Positions 1 through 5,729 of a DNA stretch of 6,615 bases are shown here, one piece after another. The notes under the pieces are model-generated. The model searched no databases and was not told the DNA's origin. It saw only the letters and a list, made by a program, of their open reading frames with translations. Origin of the DNA: Rickettsiales bacterium (GTDB taxonomy: Bacteria > Pseudomonadota > Alphaproteobacteria > Rickettsiales > UBA1997); NCBI GenBank assembly GCA_031284025.1, contig JAITAR010000077.1:1-6615 (forward strand), given 5' to 3'. Every line of letters starts with the position of its first letter. Positions within the stretch are counted from its first letter, which is position 1. The position numbers were made by a program, and so were the translations under genes.

Positions 1-159
1 GATAGTTTCTGCCAAATCGATGGTTCTGTCGTTCACACGTACCGCCACAACCTCTCTGGCTATGTTATCACCAAGAGCCTTAATAAGAGCAAATCCATCT
101 AGCTTTCTATCGATTTCGAATTCTTTTCCTCTATAGACTACGCTAATTTTGTCCGACAC
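1..159 (-). CDS. thrS: Threonyl-tRNA synthetase, N-terminal TGS domain (partial, runs off the left edge)
   Basis: Only the first 53 codons are inside the window. The reading frame on the minus strand opens with GTG at 159-157; an in-frame TAA lies at 180-178 and there is no ATG or TTG between them, so this GTG is the natural start. The peptide begins MSDKISVVYRGKEF and continues with ALIKALGDN and then VVAVRVNDRTIDLAETI. A short beta strand, a helix with an ALG-type turn, and a VAxxVNxxxxDL strand form the layout of the TGS domain at the N-terminus of ThrRS, which charges tRNA-Thr in the cytoplasm. TGS domains also occur in RelA/SpoT and some GTPases, but there they are not at the extreme N-terminus, so ThrRS is the best call. 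The editing and catalytic domains lie outside the window. No clear Shine-Dalgarno sequence precedes the GTG. The gene is divergent from rimM. Confidence 0.72.
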   Translation of the reverse strand, partial: MSDKISVVYRGKEFEIDRKLDGFALIKALGDNIAREVVAVRVNDRTIDLAETI

Positions 160-195
160 AGTTGAGATTGAATATTGTTAATGTTCTATGGACAG

Positions 196-228
196 ACTAT
201 ATACCTGCCTATTGATATTCAATAGACA
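196..228 (-). promoter_or_regulatory. Candidate thrS promoter -10 box with overlapping palindrome
   Basis: Reading toward thrS, TATAGT (201-196) matches the sigma-70 -10 hexamer at five of six positions and lies about 37 bases upstream of the GTG start. No good -35 box sits at the standard distance; TTGAAT at 222-217 is 15 bases away. Just upstream lies an interrupted palindrome centred on base 217: CTATTGA (209-215) and TCAATAG (219-225) are perfect inverted arms around TAT. After one mismatched pair, TG (206-207) and CA (227-228) extend the symmetry, giving nine of ten pairs. Its position over the -35 and spacer region suits an operator, but AT-rich DNA gives such dyads by chance. Both the promoter and the operator roles are inferred. 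Confidence 0.3.
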
Positions 229-252
229 AACGGCAAATTTGTAGTTTTCAAA

Positions 253-295
253 TGTAAATTTTTGGCTTTACAAAAACTAATCCAGTTTTTACTCT
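253..295 (+). promoter_or_regulatory. Candidate rimM-exoD promoter region with TGTAAA-N8-TTTACA dyad
   Basis: TTTACA (267-272) is close to the -35 consensus, and TACTCT (290-295), 17 bases downstream, is a weak -10 (three of six matches). Transcription would start near 302, leaving a leader of about 28 bases before the rimM ATG. TTTACA is also the right arm of a perfect dyad, TGTAAA (253-258), eight bases, TTTACA, an arrangement typical of a dimeric repressor site over a -35 box. The -10 match is poor, so this is a tentative placement. Confidence 0.25.
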
Positions 296-329
296 TCTGT
301 CATATTAACTAGCTGTAGTCAGTCGATTT

Positions 330-812
330 ATGCTATTAGTAGGGAAAATACTATCTAGCCACGGTCTTAAAGGTAACGTCAGGCTGTTGAGTTTTTTTGA
401 GAAGCCGGAAGACATTTTCAACCACAAAATAGTGGATGAAAATGGGAAGGCTATGAAATTCAATAGAGTCGGAGCAACAACCAAAAAGGATGTTTTTCTG
501 GCAAAATTTGAACATATCAATTCTCTGGAAGAAGCTAAAAAATACGCTAATTTTGAACTTTTTGTCGAAATCAACGAGCTGCCAGCTATACTGGATAATG
601 AAGTATATCTGGAGGAACTGGTTGGCATGGCTGTAGTCTGTGAAAAAAACAGAGGAGTAGTGGTTTCTATGGAGAACTACGGTGCCGGTAACATTATGGC
701 TATTAGATGGGACGACGGCAGGCTTGAATCTATACTATACAGTGATAGTTTTATTAAAGGTATAGACAAAAATAATAGGGTGATTATAATAGATCCACCT
801 CATTACATATGA
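330..812 (+). CDS. rimM: Ribosome maturation factor RimM
   Basis: This 160-residue protein has both RimM domains at about the usual family length. The N-terminal RimM domain (about residues 1-82) carries the hallmark LVGKILSSHGLKGNVRLLSF. The C-terminal PRC-barrel (about 90-158) carries EVYLEELVGM, the turn YGAGNIM at 117-123, and the closing strand IIIDPP at 152-157. In characterised bacteria RimM binds ribosomal protein uS19 and helps assemble the 30S head in the cytoplasm. The start at 330 is well placed because the conserved GKI motif follows within five residues; no Shine-Dalgarno sequence is visible. The gene heads a two-gene unit, its TGA overlapping the next ATG. The usual partners rpsP, trmD and rplS are not beside it here, so it is detached from the classical ribosomal operon. 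The function is known from the family and the assignment is firm. Confidence 0.95.
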   Translation: MLLVGKILSSHGLKGNVRLLSFFEKPEDIFNHKIVDENGKAMKFNRVGATTKKDVFLAKFEHINSLEEAKKYANFELFVEINELPAILDNEVYLEELVGMAVVCEKNRGVVVSMENYGAGNIMAIRWDDGRLESILYSDSFIKGIDKNNRVIIIDPPHYI

Positions 813-1423
813 TATTTTCTATGGGTTTTTTGAAGATAAGCGATTCTCTCGGAAATTTGACCTGTGTAGACTCTGAAAGAGTTAGCATAGGGCAAATTCT
901 GGAAAATAATGGTGATAATTTATATTTTGTGTTATTTTTCATGATGGTGCTGTCACTTATACCAACGCCAGGGCCAACACCTTTTATATCAAATTTTTTC
1001 GGTATTTTGGGCAGCATGATATCCCTTGATATCATCAGACAAAAAAAGAAAGTGTACATGCCAGAATTCATCAGAAAAATTTCGATAAAAAAACATACTT
1101 TGGATGTAGCCATAGGAAAGATAAATCCGTTTCTCATCAGAATAGAACGTAAAACAAAAAGGCGTTTTGTTTTCCTGAATGGAGAAAAATTGCTGCGACT
1201 GTTAAACTGGTTTATACTACTGCTGTCGTTGGATCTCATAATACCGATACCGGTGCTAACATTTATACCGTCGCTGGCGGTGATATTGATGATCTTCGGC
1301 ATACTAAATGACGATGGTCTAATAACGACGGTGGGAATTGCTGTTGGCCTGTTATCGCTACTAGTAACGATAAAGGTTTGGCTCTGGTGTAGAATCCTGC
1401 TAGCAAAATTTATGGCCAGATGA
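809..1423 (+). CDS. exoD: ExoD-family integral membrane protein
   Basis: This 204-residue membrane protein fits the ExoD family. A soluble N-terminus contains RVSIGQILENNGDN (24-37), matching the family's pattern of a short regulatory-looking segment before the first helix. Then come hydrophobic stretches at about 38-52 and 56-75 joined by the proline turn PTPGPTPF, a basic cytoplasmic-looking loop (77-130, with RIERKTKRR at 111-119), and further hydrophobic segments at about 131-148, 149-166 and 171-192. LNDDG at 166-170 matches the conserved acidic-glycine turn between the last helices. ExoD was first linked to exopolysaccharide production and symbiosis in Sinorhizobium; its biochemical activity is unknown, so no reaction is assigned. 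Its ATG overlaps the rimM stop as ATGA, and without its own Shine-Dalgarno sequence it is probably expressed by translational coupling. A second in-frame ATG four codons later is possible. Confidence 0.82.
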   Translation: MIFSMGFLKISDSLGNLTCVDSERVSIGQILENNGDNLYFVLFFMMVLSLIPTPGPTPFISNFFGILGSMISLDIIRQKKKVYMPEFIRKISIKKHTLDVAIGKINPFLIRIERKTKRRFVFLNGEKLLRLLNWFILLLSLDLIIPIPVLTFIPSLAVILMIFGILNDDGLITTVGIAVGLLSLLVTIKVWLWCRILLAKFMAR

Positions 1424-1464
1424 TACTTTTTTGTGGTGTGTGGTAAATAAATAAAAGACTGGGA

Positions 1465-1495
1465 CTATAAGAATAATAAATAGTATTCTTTATAG
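1465..1495. repeat. AT-rich inverted repeat between exoD and topA
   Basis: CTATAAGAATA (1465-1475) is complementary to TATTCTT plus TATAG (1484-1490 and 1492-1495, T1491 bulged), giving an 11-pair stem with an eight-base loop. It lies in the 167-bp gap after exoD. Neither strand has a clean T run directly after the stem, so a standard intrinsic terminator is not supported. It could be a processing signal, a weak terminator or a protein-binding dyad. The region also holds a T run at 1427-1432, straight after the exoD stop. Confidence 0.35.
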
Positions 1496-1511
1496 ATAAA
1501 AATATACGATC

Positions 1512-1540
1512 TTTACAAATTTAAAAATGTTATTTAATTT
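1512..1540 (+). promoter_or_regulatory. Candidate topA promoter
   Basis: TTTACA (1512-1517) matches the -35 consensus well, and TAATTT (1535-1540) lies 17 bases downstream as a weak -10. Transcription would begin about 45 bases before the topA ATG. The same TTTACA hexamer is the -35 candidate ahead of rimM. The surrounding DNA is almost entirely A and T, so chance matches are likely and this is only a best guess. Confidence 0.25.
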
Positions 1541-1590
1541 CTATGGAAGGGTACAAGATTTTTAGATAGAAGGGTAGAGATATAATTACT

Positions 1591-3915
1591 ATGAAAAGTT
1601 TAGTGGTAGTGGAATCACCTGCAAAGGCGAAGACGATAAATAAATATCTTGGCAAAGACTACAGGGTGGTGGCATCATTCGGTCACATACGCGCTCTGCC
1701 AAAAAAAAATGGCAGTGTTGATCCAGCCGAAGATTTTGCTATAAAATACGAAATAATAAAAACAGCTCATAAACATCTGAAGGAGTTGGTAGAGACTGCC
1801 AAGGAGTGCGATGAAATTATACTAGCCAGTGATCCCGATAGAGAGGGAGAGGCAATTGCGTGGCACGTGGTAGAAGTGCTAAAGCAAAAAAAAGCAATAA
1901 ATAGTAAAACTAAGATAGACAGAGTTGTTTTTAATGCAATTACTAGAGAATCTGTCATCGAAGCCATGGGAAAACCAAGAAAATTAGACATGCATCTGGT
2001 TAACGCCCAACAGGCTAGAGTTGCTCTGGATTATCTCGTGGGTTTTTCGCTTTCACCAGTCCTATGGAGGAAATTGCCTGGCAGCAGATCAGCCGGAAGG
2101 GTACAATCGGTGGCGCTTAGACTTATTTGTGAGAGACAGGCAGAGATATCCAATTTTAAACCGGAAGAATACTGGACCATAGACGTTCTTAGCAAAACTG
2201 CGAAAAATAAAAGCATTTTGGCAAGACTTGTCATGGTTGACGGTAAAAAACTCAACAAATTTTCTATAGCAAATGCAACGCAGGCTGAAAAATTAAAATC
2301 TGAGCTAGAAAAGGAAAAATACAGAGTAGACGGGGTTGAAACTAAAGAAACTAAAAGAAATCCATTTCCACCATTTACTACTTCTACACTACAGCAGGAA
2401 GCATCAAGAAAGCTCGGATTTTCCGCTAAAAAAACTATGTCATTGGCTCAACGGCTATACGAAGGAATAGATATCGGCAATGGTTCCCAGGGACTTATCA
2501 CCTATATGCGAACGGATGGTGTATACACAGCTCCGGAGGCAATAGCGGCAACTCGCGGCCTAATTCTCAATAGCTATGGCAAAGAATATCTACCTGGAAA
2601 AGCAATAATATATCAAAACAAGATTAAAAATGCTCAAGAGGCACATGAAGCTATAAGACCGACTGATTCAACGATACTGCCGAAGAATATAAAAAATAAT
2701 TTGTCCAGCGATGAATTTAAATTGTATGAACTCATATGGAAAAGATTGGTTGCAAGCCAGATGGCAAGTGTTATTCTTGACCAGGTTTCAATTGATCTAG
2801 GGACTTCTAAGCATTTGCTGAGAGCAACCGGCAGTACGATAAAATTCGATGGGTTCTATGTGCTGTACAATGAAACAAATGATGACGAAATCGTGGACGA
2901 TGATGATTCAGTAAAATTACCTAAAGTTACGGTGGGGGATATTTTGTCATTTGAAAAGGTAATAGATGCCAGGCATTTTACTGAACCACCTCCAAGGTAT
3001 AGTGAGGCCAGTCTAGTAAAAAAGATGGAAGAGTTAGGCATAGGAAGACCTTCAACCTACGCCAGCATCATAGATGTGCTGCAGAAGAGGGAATATGTAA
3101 AACTAGAAAAAAAAAGATTTGGGGCTGAAAATCGCGGACTTGTAGTTAATGCCTTCTTAAAAATCTACTTTAAAAAATACATCGAATACGACTATACGGC
3201 CAAATTGGAAAATGATTTGGATATAGTTTCGAATGGAGAAAAAAATTGGAAGGAACTACTGAAGGACTTTTGGTTTCCTTTCAATGACGAGATAAATCGC
3301 GTGCTGCAGATAAAAAATGCAGAAATTTTGGGAGAAATAACTATGGCGATGAATGATGTAATTTTTGGTCTCGATGGCCAGGGAAAATTGAATAACAAGT
3401 GTCCTGCCTGTGAAAATGGTCTTCTGAGTCTTAGAACTGGCAAATTTGGTATATTCGTAGCCTGTTCAAACTATCCTGATTGCAAATATACCAAACAGAT
3501 TTCGAGTGCTGCCGACGATGGTGATGGAGCTGAGAATGTTCCCGGAGAGAAATTTGAAAATAAGATCCTTGGGGGAAATGAAAGTCAGAATGTGTATCTA
3601 AAGAAAGGACCCTATGGTTTCTATGTGCAACTTGGCGAAGATAGCAAAACTCTTAAACCGAAACGCACCACCGTGCCAAAAAATATGAATGAAAATGACG
3701 TTGATCTAGAAAAGGCCCTGCTATTGCTGGCACTACCTAGAATTCTGGGTAAACATCCCGATGACGGACAGGAAATTAGAGCTAACATAGGACCCTACGG
3801 TCCCTATATAATGTGGAACAAGAAATTTTATTCAGTAAAAAAAGACGATATTCTGAAAATTAGTCTAGAGAGAGCTCTAACCATCATTAGTGAGTCGAAA
3901 AAAACAAAAAATTGA
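1591..3915 (+). CDS. topA: DNA topoisomerase I (type IA, TopA)
   Basis: This 774-residue enzyme relaxes negatively supercoiled DNA by single-strand passage. The Toprim domain (about 1-115) has the invariant glutamate E8 in VVESPAKAKTI and the metal-binding D81, D83 and E85 in SDPDREGEAIAWH. The catalytic core follows with SAGRVQSVALRLICERQ (167-183), the active-site tyrosine Y305 in GLITYMRTDG, the HEAIRPTD segment (352-359), and the GIGRPSTYASII motif (483-494). A four-cysteine zinc finger uses C604, C607, C625 and C631. Two small basic C-terminal repeats follow, KKGPYGFYVQLGE (671-683) and IGPYGPYI (733-740), a tail usual in alphaproteobacterial TopA. The length suits the shorter AT-rich, host-associated forms; many free-living relatives are longer. 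No catalytic residue is missing. The start is fixed by the conserved KSLVVVESPAKA at the N-terminus, although the Shine-Dalgarno region is weak. Confidence 0.98.
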   Translation: MKSLVVVESPAKAKTINKYLGKDYRVVASFGHIRALPKKNGSVDPAEDFAIKYEIIKTAHKHLKELVETAKECDEIILASDPDREGEAIAWHVVEVLKQKKAINSKTKIDRVVFNAITRESVIEAMGKPRKLDMHLVNAQQARVALDYLVGFSLSPVLWRKLPGSRSAGRVQSVALRLICERQAEISNFKPEEYWTIDVLSKTAKNKSILARLVMVDGKKLNKFSIANATQAEKLKSELEKEKYRVDGVETKETKRNPFPPFTTSTLQQEASRKLGFSAKKTMSLAQRLYEGIDIGNGSQGLITYMRTDGVYTAPEAIAATRGLILNSYGKEYLPGKAIIYQNKIKNAQEAHEAIRPTDSTILPKNIKNNLSSDEFKLYELIWKRLVASQMASVILDQVSIDLGTSKHLLRATGSTIKFDGFYVLYNETNDDEIVDDDDSVKLPKVTVGDILSFEKVIDARHFTEPPPRYSEASLVKKMEELGIGRPSTYASIIDVLQKREYVKLEKKRFGAENRGLVVNAFLKIYFKKYIEYDYTAKLENDLDIVSNGEKNWKELLKDFWFPFNDEINRVLQIKNAEILGEITMAMNDVIFGLDGQGKLNNKCPACENGLLSLRTGKFGIFVACSNYPDCKYTKQISSAADDGDGAENVPGEKFENKILGGNESQNVYLKKGPYGFYVQLGEDSKTLKPKRTTVPKNMNENDVDLEKALLLLALPRILGKHPDDGQEIRANIGPYGPYIMWNKKFYSVKKDDILKISLERALTIISESKKTKN

Positions 3916-3920
3916 AACCA

Positions 3921-4082
3921 ATGAAAAATATTCAAATGAAGAAGAGAATCGCCTTTATTAAAAAAAAGTGCTGGCAAAACGAAAATTCGACCATAGGGCT
4001 AGCGGATAGGATTTTGCCAGTCTTGGCGAAGATGAAGCAGCAGCATAGGTCGTTGGGTACTTCACAGCTGTTCGTCGAATAA
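3921..4082 (+). CDS. Small open frame of unknown reality, 53 codons, between topA and the nucleotidyltransferase gene
   Basis: ATG at 3921 lies five bases after the topA stop and the frame runs to TAA at 4080-4082. The predicted peptide is strongly basic at its N-terminus (KNIQMKKRIAFIKKKCW), then has a short amphipathic part (LADRILPVLAKMKQQH) and ends in LFVE. There is no signal peptide or recognisable domain and I do not recognise a family. Third codon positions, counted by eye, are G or C in more than half of the codons, higher than in topA, especially in the second half, so the codon use is unlike the neighbours. There is no Shine-Dalgarno sequence. The frame is the same as that of the downstream gene, separated only by the TAA and a few codons. 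It may be a real small protein, or an accidental frame over a structured RNA leader. Confidence 0.25.
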   Translation: MKNIQMKKRIAFIKKKCWQNENSTIGLADRILPVLAKMKQQHRSLGTSQLFVE

Positions 4083-4088
4083 CCAAGA
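3971..4088 (+). ncRNA. Candidate structured leader or small RNA: two abutting hairpins
   Basis: CTGGCAAAA (3971-3979) pairs perfectly with TTTTGCCAG (4012-4020) around a 32-base loop that includes a small CGAA/TTCG stem. The next base starts a second stem: TCTTGG (4021-4026) with CCAAGA (4083-4088), continuing with CGAA (4027-4030) and TTCG (4071-4074), then TGAAG (4033-4037) and CTTCA (4060-4064) around a 22-base loop. By hand count 3971-4090 is about 48% GC, clearly richer than the flanking genes. The structure stops just before the Shine-Dalgarno sequence of the downstream gene, so a cis-acting leader is reasonable. It matches no RNA family I know; the fold was paired by eye and not computed. 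Confidence 0.3.
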
Positions 4089-4090
4089 TC

Positions 4091-4095
4091 GAGGA
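4091..4095 (+). promoter_or_regulatory. Shine-Dalgarno site of the nucleotidyltransferase-kinase gene
   Basis: GAGGA lies five bases before the ATG at 4101. It is one of the few clear ribosome-binding sites in the window and fixes the start of the 542-residue protein. It sits only two bases after the last paired base of the candidate leader structure, so folding could affect its access. Confidence 0.65.
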
Positions 4096-4100
4096 ACACT

Positions 4101-5729
4101 ATGCAGAAACGTCGCGATGATGGAAAAATAATAGGAATAATTCTATCGTCGAAGTGCATCGGCGAAACTATGGCGCAGATATTTGGTAATATAAATACTG
4201 GTCTGGTACCAATACGAGGAAAGCCGGCGATTGCCCACATAATAGATAGAATGAAACTAGTCGGCATTAGTGATATCTACGTAACCGTAGACCATGAAAA
4301 GGAAAAACTAGTCAGAGCAGTTAACGCCATAGTGGGCAAAAGTGCAAATGTCTTTTTTCGAGAAACTAGAGAAGTGGATGGGAAAAAATATTCAGCTCTA
4401 GAACAAATAGTTAGCGAAGTTGATTTTAACAGCTGTCTAATAAACGTTGCCGATTCGGTGGTGCTGTACAACGCGGATATAATAGAACATGATGTGTCCG
4501 TTGCTCTAATTTCCGACAATTGTGATAATTTTTCAGCGAAGGTGTCGGTGAAAGTCAATAAAAATGGCAATGTAATCGGCTTTGAATTCACCACTAAAAA
4601 TAAAAATATATCAGTGGGGGCTGTCTATCTCACCGGCATCGATAGGACAAAATTGCTAGGCAGTGATTTCTCTCTGAGATCATTAGCTGAACTTTGCATA
4701 AAAAACTATAGGATAAAGGTGAAAAAAATAGATCGATGGTTCTGTACTAATCAGATATTTAAGTACTACGAGGCCAAAAAAGATCTGATAGATTCGAGAT
4801 TTTTCAACACTTTTCAGTATAACGATCTAAAAGGTACGATAACAAAGAAATCAACGGATAGCAAAAAACTTAAGAGAGAGATTCTATGGTTTCTCAATCT
4901 TCCGAAAGAACTCAACTGTTTCACTCCAAAAATACTCGACTATTCTATAGATCGAGAAGTTTTTGTGGAAATGGAGTACTACGGCTATGCTCCTCTATCC
5001 GAGATTTTTGTCTATGGAGATTTCTCTGAAAAAATATGGGAAAGTATTCTAAAAAGACTCATGATGGTTCTAGATGAATTTCGTAAATTTAGGGCTGATA
5101 TTCCTCGGGATAGTTTTAGAGAAATCTACTACAACAAACTGATCGATAGGGTCAAAATGTTAACTGATTCGAACCCATTTTTTATGAAAGTATTTTCAAT
5201 GGATGAAATAAAAATAAATGGTAAGATTTATCACAATCTAAACCATTTCATAGAAAAAATTCTCAGAAGTATCGGTGAATTATACAATAAGACTGATTGC
5301 ACAGTTATTCATGGGGACTATTTTTTTGCGAATATTCTCTACGACCTCAGCAATGGTATAGTTAGACTCGTCGACCCGCGAGGTGAATGGGGAGAGGCAG
5401 TGATATACGGAGATTCAAAATATGACGTGGCCAAACTGAGCCACTCCATACACGGCAAATATGATTTCATAGTTAATGATATGTTTGAACTGGAATATGG
5501 CAACGACTTCATAAATTTCAAAATTCTAAATCTTAGAGAATTAAACGAGGGATTGACTACTATGTTTGATGCTATGATAATGGAGCGCTATAGTCTCAGA
5601 CAGATAAGGCTAATAGAGTCATTGCTATTTATTTCAATGGTTCCTCTTCACGCCGATCATCCAAAGAGACAGATTGTACAGTATGCTACTGGAATTAGGA
5701 TGTTAAATGAGGTATTTTATGGAAAATAG
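4101..5729 (+). CDS. Bifunctional nucleotidyltransferase / choline-kinase-like phosphotransferase, capsule-type
   Basis: This 542-residue protein joins two enzyme domains. Residues about 8-225 resemble a GT-A-type sugar or alditol phosphate nucleotidyltransferase: a first strand IIGIILSS (10-17), then the loop AQIFGNINTGLVPIRGKPAI (25-44), the helix HIIDRMKLVGISDIYVTV, and an acidic INVADSV (114-120) where these enzymes bind metal. Residues about 240-540 form an APH/choline-kinase fold: the catalytic loop VIHGDYFFANILYD (402-415) with D406 and N411, the metal-binding D425 in RLVDPRG, then YGDSKYDVAKLSHSIHGKYD (436-455). Such fusions occur in capsule or LPS loci and parallel LicC-LicA-like pairs, which phosphorylate a small alcohol and activate it as an NDP derivative in the cytoplasm; the substrate here is unknown. 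The canonical GxGxR...PK nucleotide-binding signature is not evident, which may be normal for this subfamily. The gene overlaps the HAD gene. Confidence 0.85.
   Translation: MQKRRDDGKIIGIILSSKCIGETMAQIFGNINTGLVPIRGKPAIAHIIDRMKLVGISDIYVTVDHEKEKLVRAVNAIVGKSANVFFRETREVDGKKYSALEQIVSEVDFNSCLINVADSVVLYNADIIEHDVSVALISDNCDNFSAKVSVKVNKNGNVIGFEFTTKNKNISVGAVYLTGIDRTKLLGSDFSLRSLAELCIKNYRIKVKKIDRWFCTNQIFKYYEAKKDLIDSRFFNTFQYNDLKGTITKKSTDSKKLKREILWFLNLPKELNCFTPKILDYSIDREVFVEMEYYGYAPLSEIFVYGDFSEKIWESILKRLMMVLDEFRKFRADIPRDSFREIYYNKLIDRVKMLTDSNPFFMKVFSMDEIKINGKIYHNLNHFIEKILRSIGELYNKTDCTVIHGDYFFANILYDLSNGIVRLVDPRGEWGEAVIYGDSKYDVAKLSHSIHGKYDFIVNDMFELEYGNDFINFKILNLRELNEGLTTMFDAMIMERYSLRQIRLIESLLFISMVPLHADHPKRQIVQYATGIRMLNEVFYGK
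5697..5721 (+). promoter_or_regulatory. Two alternative start signals of the HAD gene
   Basis: AGGA (5697-5700) lies six bases before ATG 5707, and GAGG (5709-5712) lies six bases before the in-frame ATG 5719. Both are good ribosome-binding arrangements, and both sit inside the last codons of the upstream gene, so translation is probably coupled. The two starts differ by four residues ahead of the conserved core, and the sequence does not decide between them. Confidence 0.5.

Noticed and set aside
784..1302. Long minus-strand open frame opposite the ExoD gene
   Set aside because: It is an antisense shadow: its peptide has no recognisable domain, while the plus strand encodes a convincing ExoD-family protein.
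1416..1432. T run after the exoD stop as an intrinsic terminator
   Set aside because: The only upstream pairing is TCTGG with CCAGA across a loop of nearly 30 bases, too weak for a terminator stem.
1581..1586. Perfect TATAAT just before topA
   Set aside because: Transcription would start about at the ATG itself or inside the gene, and there is no matching -35; it is likely chance in AT-rich DNA.
3913..4082. Small frame after topA as a frameshifted topA tail
   Set aside because: TopA already ends with its two complete C-terminal repeats and a lysine-rich tail, and the small peptide shows no further GPYG-type repeat.
4021..4088. tRNA-like closing stem TCTTGG/CCAAGA spanning 68 bases
   Set aside because: The 17 bases before the 3' arm do not form a T stem and loop, and no D arm or anticodon arm can be drawn.
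3932..4267. Minus-strand open frame covering the topA to nucleotidyltransferase gap
   Set aside because: It overlaps the conserved N-terminus of the nucleotidyltransferase gene, and its cysteine-, phenylalanine- and isoleucine-rich peptide looks like antisense translation.
4277..4594. Minus-strand open frame opposite the nucleotidyltransferase domain
   Set aside because: It is a shadow of the plus-strand gene with low-complexity serine/threonine content and no domain.
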